DNA of 64,000 nt from Macrosoma leucophasiata (GCA_036365455.1 JAWQUS010000026.1:15270001-15334000); one strand, 5' to 3'. Counted from the first letter of the stretch, positions 41,084 to 52,141 are shown. Numbers and translations are program-made. The notes: generated from the sequence alone by a model not told the origin.

Positions 41084-41210
41084 ATGGTAGAGGTTCAGTG
41101 ACGGAGACGCGGGCTTAGGCACCACCGCATTACCTAATATACTTTCTGCTAAATAGTGGGAGGAGGAGGAATGGTAACGCATATGCGTTTTGACCTTGGT
41201 CTTAGTGAGC
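41084..41210 (+). mobile_element. SINE-A with internal deletion
   Basis: Head (TGGTAGAGGTTCAGTGACGG) joined through GGGAGGAGGAGG to GAATGGTAACGCATATGCGT. Confidence 0.8.
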
Positions 41211-41244
41211 GTATCTCTTTCGCCAATCCATCGACATATTCCAA

Positions 41245-41306
41245 AATTAGGTAATGCGGTGGTGCCTACGCCCGCGAGCTTTGTCGCTGGAGCTCTACCA
41301 CCAGTT
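41245..41306 (-). mobile_element. SINE-A head fragment, inverted
   Basis: TTAGGTAATGCGGTGGTGCC to GGAGCTCTACCACCAGT, head-to-head with the next copy. Confidence 0.8.
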
Positions 41307-41314
41307 GAATGTTT

Positions 41315-41498
41315 ACTGGTGCTAGAGCTCCAGTGACGGCGCTCGCGGGCGAAGACACCACTGCATTACCTAATATACTTGCCGCTAAATGGTAGTGTTC
41401 AGCACTTAATCCTTGCCTTAGTGTCTATAGGCTGCTGTCCTCACTTAACATCTATGTGAACTGCATGCTTGTTTGCCACTTGCATTACATAAAAAAAG
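41315..41498 (+). mobile_element. SINE-A with internal deletion
   Basis: Head to GTAGTGTTCAGCACTTA, then directly TCCTTGCCTTAGTGTCTATA and the 3' end with A-run. Confidence 0.88.
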
Positions 41499-41579
41499 CA
41501 CGGAAGGTGTGACAGGACCGGGATATCTGGCGCTCCACCCTCTTTGCCTACCCCGTAAGGGACTGGGCGTGAAGATACA
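41499..41579 (+). mobile_element. RTE-type LINE, 3'-terminal fragment
   Basis: GACCGGGATATCTGGCGCTC, CTACCCCGTAAGGGACTGGG, CGTGAAGATAC; abuts the SINE-A poly-A. Confidence 0.82.
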
Positions 41580-41799
41580 TTTTCGAATTATAGTATTGAA
41601 ACAAAGACTAGTACGGTATTAGTAATAATGTACATGATATTGCACCCGTGCTAAGCCAGGCGGGCCGATAGTCAGTAATGAACGGTATCTTTATACAAAT
41701 AAATAAAATTGGAGTATCTGTTTGTAATATAAAAATAACCGCTTTTAACTAAAAGCATAGGTATGTATATACACGGTACATATACCAAAACAACATTTT

Positions 41800-42001
41800 T
41801 TCACAATTTTTGTCTGTCTGTCTGTTTGTTCCCGCTAATCTCGGCAACGGCTTTACCGATTTTGACGGGACTTTCAGATAGCTTATGTAATAAGGAGTAA
41901 CTTAGGCTACTCTTATACTAGCTGCGCCCACGACTTTGTCCGGGTAGATACTGACCAATCATAAATGCTCACGCGCACGAAGTCGCGGGCACAGCTAGTA
42001 A
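41800..42001 (-). repeat. Rep-K with inverted end duplication
   Basis: On the minus strand ACTAGCTGTGCCCGCGACTT to AACAGACAGACAGACAAAAA. The start block also occurs inverted at 41918-41945 (ACTAGCTGCGCCCACGACTT), so the left part is palindromic. Confidence 0.65.
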
Positions 42002-42081
42002 AAAATATAAACTGCCGCCAAAAATGTTACAAATAACAAAAATAAATCAAATAGTAGTTATTCTTTCAATAGCCTTATGGA

Positions 42082-42385
42082 TACGTAAATTCACGCATTT
42101 AATCCCCGATGGGGTAGGCAGAGGTAAATGCATGCATTCAATCATACATGCAAACACCCACGATTCGCCGGTTACGTTTTGGCCCATGTAACAGCCTATT
42201 GACATCTCCGGGCACATTACCGAACTTCGACGTACCAGGGAAACTTTCAGAAAATGGAAAAATCCCAATATAACCAGAGATAAAGGATTTTACACCTTAT
42301 CTGTAATATCCCCCGACCCAGGAATTGAACCTAGGACTCCAGCGTACTACCTAGTAGTGGCCAGCTACCACTAGGCTACTGAGGC
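42082..42385 (-). mobile_element. SINE-C, nearly complete, diverged
   Basis: CACGCATTTAATCCCCGATG to CCACTAGGCTACTGAGGC. The B-box region is mutated (GAATTGAACC). Confidence 0.88.
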
Positions 42386-43016
42386 TATAAGGATATTTCA
42401 TTTTACATTCCATCTGAAACCAATTGCAGTTTTATTAAACGCAAACAAAATCCCGACTGCAACTTGGAACAAGTATAAATTTGAAAATATTATGCGTCAT
42501 TTGTTCTCAACCTAGCCCCGCATTTGAACTTTATATGGTTCGAAATAAGGTTGAAAATAGTGGGCATAACTGGTGGCCTATTGTATTTTTATACGCCTTC
42601 GTGGAGTTTGTGGAACAAATTATTGTGAAAGTATACCACAGATTGTATAATACGTTCTATTTTTTAATGTATCGGGTTTATTTTTATATCGATGTGGGTT
42701 AAGTCATAACTATGCGTAAAATGAGGAGAACTATATTTAGTTTATGCGTTTTGTTAGGGAGTATGTCGTAATTAAACTATGAATACCAAACAAGCAAATA
42801 TGGTAGGTAGGTATACCTAGGGGAATCCAAGGCCGCTTCTCTTAATAATTCCCTACCTTTTATAATTTTGTGAATTCGTTCGTAGTCACAATATTAACAT
42901 GGGTTTAAATGTATCAAAGTTGGTTGCGTGTTGGCAACTCTCCTGGAATTGCAAAGTTTTCATAGATGACTAGCACCAATTTTTGTTTGTCTGTCAATAA
43001 GAAATCTAAAAAATTA
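42386..43016. other. No gene seen
   Basis: About 630 bp; a 73-codon frame at 42481-42702 has no recognisable domain. Confidence 0.4.
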
Positions 43017-43145
43017 TACTTACACACAGCCCCACAGTAGGTTTACAGGGTGCCGTTGTAAACACACAACTCACATACAAACCAACCAATACCAAGACAC
43101 GATCTGTAGGCCATAAAAATATGTGTCCCTGGTCGAACCCGTCAT
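43017..43145 (-). mobile_element. SINE-D fragment (3' part)
   Basis: ACACAGCCCCACAGTAGGTT, GGCCATAAAAATATGTGTCC and a damaged B-box (GGTCGAACCC). The head is missing. Confidence 0.7.
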
Positions 43146-43194
43146 TATAAAAACTTGTCAATCCTTGAACATAAAAAAGATGACTCTAAAAACC

Positions 43195-43690
43195 TTATCT
43201 TAGTATTTGTATATTCTTTATTTTGTAAACAAAGACGGGGCCATTTATTAGAGGCATAGAGCAACACCGGAGGGGAGTAGCCATATGCAGGCTTTCCCCT
43301 CTGTCAAAGTACAAGCCCAAATACCTGTCGCCTAGACGTTTAAATGTGTGCGTGAAATTGTTTCTGTATTTTGTTAAAATCAAGGTGCGAGTTTCGTAGT
43401 AATAGACGATTTTTGTAGTGTGCGTGTGTGTCGGACGCATTTTCACCCGCAAAAACTGACTGTTTTGCACAATGAGCTTATAAATACATTTGGTTTTGCA
43501 TCGGTAATACACGCTATGGCTACTCCCCTCCGGTCCGCCGCGACCGGTGGGCCGCGTTGCACTATGATTAGAGGCATCTTCTTCTTTTTTCATTTCATTA
43601 AGTTCCCGTCGGAATACTCGTACCAGGCCGGGTGCCTCACCCGGTACCCTCATACTGTTAATCGTATAATTTCTGACTCTTTGTTTTTAT
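43195..43690 (-). other. Unidentified segment with a 152-codon frame and a 20-bp inverted repeat
   Basis: A 152-codon minus-strand frame starts MRVPGEAPGLVRVFRREL and is basic and low in hydrophobic clusters; I do not recognise it. ACCGGAGGGGAGTAGCCATA (43266-43285) recurs inverted at 43515-43534. Both look like parts of a mobile element, not a host gene. Confidence 0.35.
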
Positions 43691-43737
43691 TTATTTGACC
43701 CATTCCCTGTCCCTTTGCAAACACAATACCTGAATTA

Positions 43738-43838
43738 ATCTGCATTTTGACCTTGGTCTTTGTGTGGGTGTCTATAGGCTGCAGTCATCACTTAACATCA
43801 ATGTAAACTGCATGCTTGTTTGCCACTTTTATTATACA
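43738..43838 (+). mobile_element. SINE-A 3' fragment
   Basis: TCTGCATTTTGACCTTGGTC to TTGTTTGCCACTTTTATTAT. Confidence 0.85.
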
Positions 43839-43952
43839 GCTAAAGCATTTGTGTACAGTGTAAGAGCATGCACATTTTGAGCATGCTTTTTGGTGATCAA
43901 TTAGAATACCACTAATGAGCATGTTTGTCAGTAGCTAATGCTTAGCTGAAGC

Positions 43953-44295
43953 GCATATGGCCCAGCGGCTGGTGTAGATCGTAAGCGATCTACTCGGTTA
44001 AGCACTACGGACGTGGTCGGGTAGTGTGATAGATGACCGCTAGTGGCAAATTAAATGCGCGTTTCCGTGCTTCGGAGGACACGTTAAGCAGTCGGTCCCG
44101 GTTGCTATCGATGGATAGCAGTCGTTAAACCTTGTCGGAGGCCTTATGGGCAGTTTGAAAACATCCGACTGGGGGTTGGCCACTACCCACCTCCACCAAT
44201 CCGCATTGGAGCAGCGTGGTGGAGTAAGCTCCAAGCCTCAAAAAGGGGAGAGACTCGTACCCAGCAGAGGGACGTAAAATGGGTTGCCATGATTA
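43953..44295 (+). mobile_element. SINE-B, complete
   Basis: GCGCATATGGCCCAGCGGCT head, 5S-like TTAAGCACTACGGACG and GTGTGATAGATGACCGCT (C-box mutated), 3' end GGGTTGCCATGATTA. Confidence 0.9.
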
Positions 44296-44376
44296 ATGCT
44301 TAGTTAGTGTATTTTATTTTAATGAACTCAAGCACGAGATTGATGCCGTCATCACATCCTCACTATAATGGCTGTA

Positions 44377-44590
44377 TTGATCTTGCACTAAAAAAGTTTC
44401 CGCTCCAAGATTAAAGTCATGACTCTAGTAATAAATTAACCGTATCTCATTCGCCAATCCATCAACATACATACACGTAGACATTTTTTATTAGTTTGTA
44501 CCAAATAGTTAACCTTCCGTTCCATTTTATCGATTTAATCAGCCCTTTTCTCTTCAGTCTGTCGTTAGGGCGGATCAGGAAGCAACCTCT
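44377..44590 (-). repeat. Rep-G interspersed repeat, inverted copy
   Basis: TTCCGCTCCAAGATTAAAGT, CATTCGCCAATCCATCAACA, CAGCCCTTTTCTCTTCAGTC: reverse complement of the 40565 copy. Confidence 0.6.
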
Positions 44591-44693
44591 CAAACCCGTT
44601 TGATTACATCCGTCCAAAATTTTGGTGTATAAATATGTCTTGCGATATTGGCCGGAATATTATGGAGTATCTAATTATGAAGACTCAGTACTT

Positions 44694-44948
44694 ACTGGTG
44701 GTAGAGCTCCAGGGACGGAGCTCGCGGGCGTAGGCACCACCGCATTACCTAATATACTTGCCGCTAAATGGTAGTGTTCAGCATTATCGTGTTCCGGTCA
44801 GGTGGTAATGTACGGCACTGTAATTTCCGACACACAGGCATAACTACTTAGGCCTCAGGAATGGTAACGCATCTGCATTTTGATCTCGGCCTTTGTGTGG
44901 GTGTTATAGACACCCAGTCTGGGCTGCAGTCATCACTTAACATCAATC
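44694..44948 (+). mobile_element. SINE-A, 3'-truncated
   Basis: Complete head. Near the end a short inverted TATAGACACCCAGTCTGGGC insertion disturbs the GTCTATAGGCTGC block; it stops at CATCAATCTA. Confidence 0.88.
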
Positions 44949-45415
44949 TAATGATAATAATCTAATGAGCAATTTAATAGACGAACGGTATATACAGGGT
45001 TAATTTAAATTACCGCACAACCTCATGCAGGTAGCCGCTTTAGATCAATCCCAACAACATTTGTTCTACGACTTTTTACAAATCTTGATAAATACCCCAT
45101 AAAAATAATAAACAAGAAATGATTTCGAAAGTTTAAAAGAGCATAGCCGCCGCTGCGTCACCCCGCAACCCCGCTCCCCGCTGCACGTGGTGATATTTTG
45201 CCTAGGCAAAGGTGCGTGGTATTCCACGCTAAGAGTAAATGCCAGTTTAGAGGCAAGAAAAATTTAGAATGGGAAAATTTAAATTTTATAACTATGAATT
45301 TTAAAATTAGTGCAAATGTTGTTGGGTTTGATGTAGAGAGGCTGCCTGCAAGAGGTTATGCGCTAATTACAAATAACCCTATATAGATGATACATTATGT
45401 ATGTATTTTTTTTAG
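44949..45415. other. No gene recognised
   Basis: Contains TATACAGGGTTAATTTAAAT (44990-45009), which resembles a DNA-transposon end, and a 62-codon frame at 45198-45386 that I cannot assign. Confidence 0.35.
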
Positions 45416-45740
45416 GAAAAATGCAAACAAACCAACGCGACCACTGGGATCTCTAGTCCAGCCTCTCTCCCACCTGAGCTGCCGAAGTCCAAACCCGACT
45501 GTTGAAATTTTTCTTCTATTTTTTTTTTTTTTTTTTTTACGTAATAAAACTGGCAAACAAGCATGCAGTTCACATTGATGTTAAGTGATGACTGCAGCCT
45601 ATAGACAACCACACAATGACCAGAGGTCAAAATGCAGATGCGCTGCCACTCTTGAGACATTAGGTGTTATGCCTCTGTGCCGGAAATTACAGGGCCTTCT
45701 TCACATTAATTGCATTGTTTTGGGGGTAGCAGTTACGACA
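45416..45740. mobile_element. MITE-2 relative, interrupted by SINE-A
   Basis: Diverged tRNA-like block on the minus strand (CACTGGGATCTCTAGTCCAG, CCTGAGCTGCCGAAGTCC), then after the SINE-A a TTCTTCACATTAATTGCATT block, in the same order as in MITE-2 at 7531. Confidence 0.65.
45519..45697 (-). mobile_element. SINE-A 3' half with long tail
   Basis: T-run of about 20, then GTAATAAAACTGGCAAACAA to GTGCCGGAAATTACAGGGCC; 5'-truncated. Confidence 0.9.
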
Positions 45741-46090
45741 TTTATTGCCCACAATGCTATTTTCAATTGCTATTATTTTTTTGTTTTTTGTTTTACGAGG
45801 GTTTTTTCAGATTGTTGTTACGCTGTTGGTGTAGTTGTTTTGATTTCAAGATGTTGCAGATTGAAGAGCGGCGTTTGTTTGACGGGTGATTCCATCAGCG
45901 ACAGGTAACTTGACTGGAGCATCAGAGACAAAGAGAGAAAGATACGTATTTGTGTTATAAATTAAAGCTTAAGGTTCTTGTTTAACTTCCATTGTTTACT
46001 TATTTTGTTTAATGTCGGAGTCAACATATTTTATTATTGGAATATAGGCTCTATATAAATGTCTATGAATAATAGCGACTCATGTCGACT
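45741..46090. other. No gene seen
   Basis: Spacer of 350 bp. Confidence 0.4.
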
Positions 46091-46376
46091 TTTTTTTTTA
46101 TGTTATGGAAGTTGTAAACAAGCATGCAGTTCACATTGATGTTAAGTGATGACTGCAGCCTATAGACACCCACACAAAGACCAAGGTCAAAATGCAGATG
46201 CGTTACCACTCCTGAGGCCTAAGGTCTTATGCCTCTGTGCCGGAAATTACAGGGCCGTACATTACCACCTGACCGGAACACGATAGTGTTGAACACTACC
46301 ATTTAGCGGCAAGTATATTAGGTAATGCGGTGGTGCCTACGCCCGCGAGCTCCGTCACTGGAGCTCTACCACCAGT
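46091..46376 (-). mobile_element. SINE-A, complete, close to consensus
   Basis: All blocks intact; good candidate for a young copy. Confidence 0.95.
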
Positions 46377-46771
46377 AAAGTACCGACTGTAGTGTTTTTC
46401 TCTTACCCCTAATATGTATACCTACATTGCTGTAGCTAATTAAAAAAAAAATAATAATAAAAGTTTGACCATTTGAATCGGCGAAGCCTTCTTAGAAGAA
46501 TGAATGGAACACACTTGTCAATATAAAATAAAGTTATATCAGGACTATGAAATGCATACTTAATGACTGAATGCCATTTGATTCGCTACCTTTATTTTCT
46601 TCTCTTTTTAACACTCAGATCGTCCGTTTAAGTAAAGGAGATGCGCATGATGTAATCCAGGCGTCGAAGAGATAAGAAAATAGAGAAAATGGACAAACCG
46701 TGGCAGTCGGCCAGATGAGATCCAATGCTATAATAATCCATGTCTACAGCATGTTTTGTGTGTTGTGGTTT
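46377..46771. other. No gene seen
   Basis: Spacer of about 390 bp. Confidence 0.4.
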
Positions 46772-47063
46772 ACTGGTGGTAGAGCTCCAGTGACGGAGCT
46801 CGCGGGCGTAGGCACCACCGCATTACCTAATTTACTTGCCGCTAAATGGTAGTGTTCAGCACTATCGTGTTCCGGTCAGGTGGTAATGTACGGCCCTGTA
46901 ATTTTCGGCACAGAGGCATAACACCTTAGGCCTCAGGAGTGGTAACGCATTTGCATTTTGACCTTGGTCTTTGTGTGGGTGTCTATAGGCTGCAGTCATC
47001 ACTTAACATCAATGTGAACTGCATGCTTGTTTGCCACTTCAATTACATAAAAAAAAAAAAAAA
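46772..47063 (+). mobile_element. SINE-A, complete, close to consensus
   Basis: Head, body and an A-run of 15. Confidence 0.95.
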
Positions 47064-47227
47064 GATAATTTTTGGATATAAAAAGCTGTATAATTCGGTA
47101 ATTTCAAACGGTTTACAAATTAATTGTTATAATGCCAGGAAGCACGATCGGCGGAACGCGTGTGTACTTTGATGCTATTTGACGCGAACTCCACGCAGTG
47201 ACAGCGATGCGCTTGGGAAGTAATAGT

Positions 47228-47772
47228 AGGGGAGCCCAGGATGCTATTTTTGGATTTTTTCGAGCGCGTCAGATAAAGATATGGGAGAATCCTTGAACCC
47301 CGCTGGTTATCTCCACTAAATCTAAGGTTCGTATATAAAGACGCGGCCGAAGAATAGTCTTAAAAAAATTATAAATGTCGCTACGATCTTACTCATCTTC
47401 CGAATTGTCTGAATTTTGGATAGGAGCATTGTTTGGCCACAAGCCAAGCCCTCACAGAATATCTGACACGCTCTTGACCCAAGACGTTAATGCCGCGTCC
47501 TCTTCAAAAACATTTGATTCGTTCAAAAATGAAGGTGAAAAATTACTCAAGAATGTCAGATACTCAGGGAGGATCTAAAGTGAACCCCATCAAAGCTCCC
47601 ATCCAAAATTCTGACAATTTGGATGCGAGGCAAGCTCGTGGCGGAAGCCCTAAGGGTTCGGCATTTTATGGAAATCTTAGATTTGGTGGCAGTACTGAAT
47701 TGGGTGCAAGGTATCTCCTATAACTTAATCTGACGCGCTGGAGTAAATTCAAAAATCATTTCAACAACAAAG
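47228..47772. mobile_element. Foldback-type element with about 90-bp inverted ends
   Basis: Left arm GAGCGCGTCAGATAAAGATA, CCACTAAATCTAAGG and right arm (inverted) GGTATCTCCTATAACTTAAT, CTGACGCGCTGGAG pair over about 90 bp with gaps. A diverged relative lies inverted at 58738-58955. The central 67-codon frame (47375-47578) shows no transposase motif. Confidence 0.65.
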
Positions 47773-47938
47773 ACAAAGATTATTTTATTGTATGGTTGCA
47801 CCGTACATATCCCATAAAACGCAAACGGACAGAAGTGTTTGTGTGTTTTATGTGAAGCATTCGGCAGCAGTATTTTTATTATAAGCTTTTTTTTTGTGTT
47901 TCTTAATACGATCCGTTTTCACATCAAAATGGCGGGAC

Positions 47939-48504
47939 CGATTTTGATAAAACTCGAAACAGACGTAGTTATGTCTGAGACAGGCTACTTTTTGAAATAC
48001 TAATATCGCGGGAATCAACTAGCTCTAAATGTATAAATAAAAATAAAGTTCATCATTTTAGATGGATCTACTAAAGAACCACTTTATAAAATTCCACCGC
48101 CAAAAGAAATGAAAGGAAACTCGGGGGAAACAAATTACTTGAAAAAAGTTATTCGTCTGTATAAATAGCTGTTACGTCACAGACATTAATTTACTAAGCT
48201 CAAAACCTTTATGAATTAGTTCGATTTTGATAAAACTCGAAACAGACGTAGTTATGTCTGAGACAGGCTACTTTTTGAAATACTAATATCGCGGGAATCA
48301 ACTAGCTCTAAATGTATAAATAAAAATAAAGTTCATCATTTTAGATGGATCTACTAAAGAACCACTTTATAAAATTCCACCGCCAAAAGAAATGAAAGGA
48401 AACTCGGGGGAAACAAATTACTTGAAAAAAGTTATTCGTCTGTATAAATAGCTGTTACGTCACAGACATTAATTTACTAAGCTCAAAACCTTTATGAATT
48501 AGTT
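47939..48504 (+). repeat. Perfect tandem duplication, 283-bp unit
   Basis: CGATTTTGATAAAACTCGAA begins at 47939 and again at 48222; both units read identically to TTTATGAATTAGTT. Non-coding. Confidence 0.92.
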
Positions 48505-48714
48505 AAAACAACTTGAACTAATCTTTAAACATACAAGAAAAATCCAGATTTTAATGCTTTCTTCTGTGTTCTAGGGTTTTTGCGAACTACACTAATTGAA
48601 ATAAATGTTGTTAAATTGGAACAAATTGTAATTGCATGAATCCTATTAGATTTCGAGATCCAACACTATAATAGTCCGTATATACAACATATTTCTACTA
48701 CTAATCAGCCTATA

Positions 48715-49435
48715 GCTGTCCACGGCTGGACGAAAGCCTCTCCTTGAACACGCCAACTATCCCGATCCTGAGCAGCTCGCATCCAACCGACTCCAGCCAC
48801 TTTTCTTAAGTCGTCACTCCAACAGGTCGTCCTACACTACGTTTACCTAGACGTGGTCTCCATTCGAGCAAAGTCTGCTCCAGCGGCTATCAGCCCTTCT
48901 ACAGACGTGACCGGCCCATTGCCACTTGAACTTACTTATCCTGCGAGCTACGGTCACTTTAGTTTTTTGACGGATAACCTAATTTCGTATTTTATCTCTT
49001 TTAACGCTCTAATTTTAAATCGAAACTTATAAAATGTGACGCACCTACCTCTATCTTGGATGTTTAGCAGTAATTTTTAGTATACTGAATATGTCTAAAA
49101 TATGTAGCAGTTGGAAATTGTCTTATATAATTTTATCTACCTAATTTCATTATTTTTTGTGTATTTTAATGTTTTTTTCTTGTTTTACTTTTTTGTAACA
49201 TATAGCATGCTGTGGTTACCTATAAGTGCAAGAACAGTTGAAAAAGATCATATTTATGCAGTGTATAATTTTTAAATGTGGGTGCATTTAAAAACCTTGT
49301 GTTGGTAATCCGTAAATAAATAAATAGATCCGCCAAAGAGACACACAGCATAGCTCGCTCCATCGCTCGTTGTGCGACGTTGAACTTATGGACCAGTCTC
49401 GCGGTCAGAGTCCACGTCTCGGCTCCGTAGCTATA
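48715..49435 (-). pseudogene. RTE-like LINE, third subfamily, split C-terminal pieces
   Basis: On the minus strand 49330-49435 encodes SYGAETWTLTARLVHKFNVA and QRAMERAML. 48715-48950 holds, across frames, RSVGRPVG, GWMRAAQDRDSW-like and EAFVQPWTAIG before a stop. A 370-bp AT-rich segment (48955-49325) lies between them. Frameshifted and truncated. Confidence 0.75.
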
Positions 49436-49483
49436 TAATATATATTTCTACTAAGTACTAGTAATTAAAATAAAATATACGAT

Positions 49484-49516
49484 TACACTCACAGCCCCCC
49501 AGTAGGTATAAACCTG
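49484..49516 (-). mobile_element. SINE-D, left piece (split by the 2.6-kb element)
   Basis: TTACACTCACAGCCCCCCAG, TAGGTATAAACCTG: the SINE-D 3' end, cut exactly where the large element begins. The other part is at 52142-52318. Confidence 0.8.
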
Positions 49517-49764
49517 GGGTTATTCGTCAACTCGACACGGACGACCGGACACACGTATGTCCAGTTGGTTAAACTTGAAATTGTAATGACTTGTTATTTC
49601 GTCGTCTGGACACGACAATATTTTTGCATGTGTCCACTAAGTGAAACTAAAATAAAATACCATTTTGTTTTCGCCAACTGGACACACGTTCACATTTTAA
49701 CCGAATTCATGTCAAAGTACAGTCACATTATTTTTCAAGACAAAGGACTTCATTTAGTTGCCAA

Positions 49765-49930
49765 TATCCCAACTATCCGTCAACCGAACAATGGTGGTCA
49801 AACCATTCCAAAGGGGCGGTAGTAGGTAAATGCAATAATGCAAGATGGGCAGCAGCGTCCTGCGATGAAACTACCGCCACCGCGATCGCCAATTTACATG
49901 CCTAGCGTGGCGATTGTGGCAGGGGGGGAG
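49765..49930 (+). repeat. Rep-H copy
   Basis: CGTCAACCGAACAATGGTGG, TCAAACCATTCC, ACTACCGCCACCGCGATCGC, CATGCCTAGCGTGGCGATTG. Confidence 0.65.
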
Positions 49931-50461
49931 GATGATGGGGAGGGTATGTATCCCATCATCTCCCTTATGGGGTGATTTAAAACATGCGTTAGAAAATTCC
50001 ATCAACTATTCACGATTCATGTCAATATTGGGCGTACAAAATATCATACAAACATTATTCCTACTGTTTATGCTCTGCTTCCATATAAAAAAGTGGAAAC
50101 TCATAAAACGTTATTTTGTTTAATTAAAAGCCAAAACCGCAGTGGCACCCAGAAACAAATACATGGTTGTGATTTAAAAAGCACCTTAAACAGACTTTGC
50201 TACTCTTGGTGAAATGATTGTTATACCTACAAGTGCCTAGCTCAATTATCACTATCTAAAACTGACAAGTATTGTTGTTACAGAGTTAAGTAGAATGATT
50301 ATTATTTGTAAAATTATGCATTTTAGAATTGTGATGCCATAATTATGCTCTATAGATCATTTTTGTGATATTTTATTTCATTATTTTATGCCGCATGTAG
50401 CTCCGAGTACAATAATTCTCGTTCAAACTTCATTGCAACTACATTTAGTAAACAAGCAAAA
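49931..50461. other. No gene seen
   Basis: Interior of the 2.6-kb element, AT-rich, no coding signal. Confidence 0.4.
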
Positions 50462-50530
50462 AAGCTTTGCAAGTTTGTATAGAAAAGGGGTGTATCTTTC
50501 AAGGGCAAAACTTCTTTGGCTTTGATAATA
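50462..50530 (+). repeat. 69-bp direct repeat, copy 1
   Basis: AAGCTTTGCAAGTTTGTATA to GGCTTTGATAATA, identical to 51539-51607. It lies 10 bp left of MITE-4. Confidence 0.92.
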
Positions 50531-50540
50531 AATACAGAAA

Positions 50541-50995
50541 GGAGATGTTGCGAGCTCGGCTCTGGTTCGTACATGTCCTCAAAAATGGGTAAATTAAAGA
50601 AGAATCCGAAAAAAATACAATTAAATTATTCAAGAATATATTTTAGAGTTACGACCACATTTAATTCAAACGATGTTATCATTTTCAACTATACAGCCGA
50701 CGCTTGGGATAAATCTATTTCGACAGTATTTAGAAAATATTACTTTTTTCTCCAAGTACTATATAATCAAAATACAGTTTAAAAAATGAAAATGTCAAAA
50801 TGACATCGCCCGCCATATTCGCCATGTTGGTTTTGAGTTGCAATTCTAACTGCAAATAATGTTTTGTAACTGCAAACAAAAGCTAAATAAGTGATAATAT
50901 GCAGTAAAAAAAAACGTTTTTATATTGATTTTGCCTGTTTAATGATATTGTGTACAATACATGGCCGGAGGTCCATACATTTTTGCAACCTCTCC
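50541..50995. mobile_element. MITE-4, 455 bp, second copy
   Basis: GGAGATGTTGC start and GCAACCTCTCC end; same interior as 33549-34016 apart from small indels (a 19-bp segment GTTAAACATGGCGGCGATAC-like is missing). Confidence 0.85.
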
Positions 50996-51229
50996 TTTAA
51001 TTGCTACTTTAAATTATGTGTTGGTACTTAACTACTTAATTTCTTGTGATATTTGAAGTAATGATTTTAAATTAATATGTATATTTGGAACATTTCTTGA
51101 ATTTGCTTTGAGACATTCTTTCATTTGTTTAATCATCTTTCTATATCATTTATGTATGTTTGTATTATTTAAGGTTTATATTTATATATTTTATATATTT
51201 ATATTTCTATTTAAGTATGTGTTTGTATG

Positions 51230-51233
<4 letters not shown>

Positions 51234-51280
<47 letters not shown>
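51234..51280. repeat. (TA)n microsatellite
   Basis: About 47 bp of alternating TA following TGTATGTATATTATA. Confidence 0.95.
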
Positions 51281-51281
<1 letters not shown>

Positions 51282-51424
51282 CTTTTGCTATTCTGGTATT
51301 TAAGTAGGTACCTACCATTTTATTTATAATAACTATAAAATACTTGTACGAATTTAAGTGAAATTTTGATGATATTATTTTTTTTTCACTTTGTTTTTCT
51401 TCTTGGTCTCTCACTGCACCTCAG

Positions 51425-51537
51425 TAAAATTCTCAACACTACCCAAAGATTGACTGGTAGAGAATGCTTTTTAGCATTAAGTCCACCACATGTACCAAAT
51501 TGTGCAAGAAAGTTTAAATAAATAAATAAATAGCAAA
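51425..51537 (+). repeat. Rep-J LINE-tail-like repeat with AAAT tail
   Basis: CCCAAAGATTGACTGGTAGA, GAATGCTTTTTAGCATTAAG, TCCACCA, then TTTAAATAAATAAATAAATA, the usual lepidopteran LINE-like tail block. Confidence 0.6.
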
Positions 51538-51538
51538 C

Positions 51539-51607
51539 AAGCTTTGCAAGTTTGTATAGAAAAGGGGTGTATCTTTCAAGGGCAAAACTTCTTTGGCTTT
51601 GATAATA
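51539..51607 (+). repeat. 69-bp direct repeat, copy 2
   Basis: Identical to 50462-50530. It begins right after the Rep-J AAAT tail. Confidence 0.92.
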
Positions 51608-51782
51608 TTACATAATAAATTTAGAGAATATTGGCTATTTTCACTCTTTTGCTATAGGTAGTCAAACCGTGTCTTTATATTAATAAATCATACTTTAATT
51701 TGATTGTTATTTAAATAAATATTTGTTTTATTTTAAAATTTAAAACCATTAAAAAAAAAGTCAGTTTATTTTCATTACGTAG

Positions 51783-51916
51783 TACTAGATTTTGCTCGCG
51801 ACTTCGTCTACTTGACTTTACTGTAAAGTTTCATGCAAATAAATCCAGTAGTTTTTTCTTGAAAGAGTACAAACATCCATACTCACAAACTTTATCATTT
51901 AAAATATTAAGTAGGA
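51783..51916 (+). repeat. Rep-K interspersed repeat
   Basis: ACTAGATTTTGCTCGCGACT, TTCGTCTACTTG, AGTTTCATGCAAATAAATCC, ending AAATATTAAGTAGGATG. Confidence 0.6.
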
Positions 51917-52141
51917 TGAAATACACGAGGAGATTGTGCACATGACTGTACCTTTTCTGTAAAAAGTCATATTTTCCAGTTGGTGAAAACATTAAAGTGG
52001 TTTTATTTAAGTTTCACCATGTGGACACACGCAAAAATATTGTCGTGTCCAGACGACGAAATAACAAGTCATTACAATTTCAAGTTTAACCAACTGGACA
52101 TACGTATGTCCGATCGTCCGTGTCGAGATGATGAATAACCC

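Larger units (their letters stand above)
49517..52141. mobile_element. 2.6-kb DNA element with about 190-bp terminal inverted repeats
   Basis: Starts GGGTTATTCGTCAACTCGAC and ends with the inverted equivalent (…GAGATGATGAATAACCC). About 190 bp of each end match, including CCAGTTGGTTAAACTTGAAA and CGTCGTCTGGACACGACAAT. It is flanked by TAAACCTG (49509-49516) and TAAGCCTG (52142-52149), an 8-bp duplication with one change, and lies within a SINE-D that is contiguous once it is removed. It carries Rep-H, MITE-4, a 69-bp direct repeat and a LINE-like tail but no transposase, so it is non-autonomous. hAT-, P- or Merlin-type insertion would fit an 8-bp duplication. Confidence 0.75.

Noticed and set aside
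42481..42702. 73-codon frame with aromatic, hydrophobic content as a membrane protein
   Set aside because: AT-rich DNA gives such compositions by chance; no homology recognised.
45198..45386. 62-codon frame QFRGKKNLEWENLNFITMNF as part of a gene
   Set aside because: Looks protein-like but no family recognised and no continuation on either side; left as unassigned.
51234..51280. (TA)n run as a regulatory or origin-like feature
   Set aside because: Ordinary microsatellite in AT-rich DNA; nothing else supports a function.
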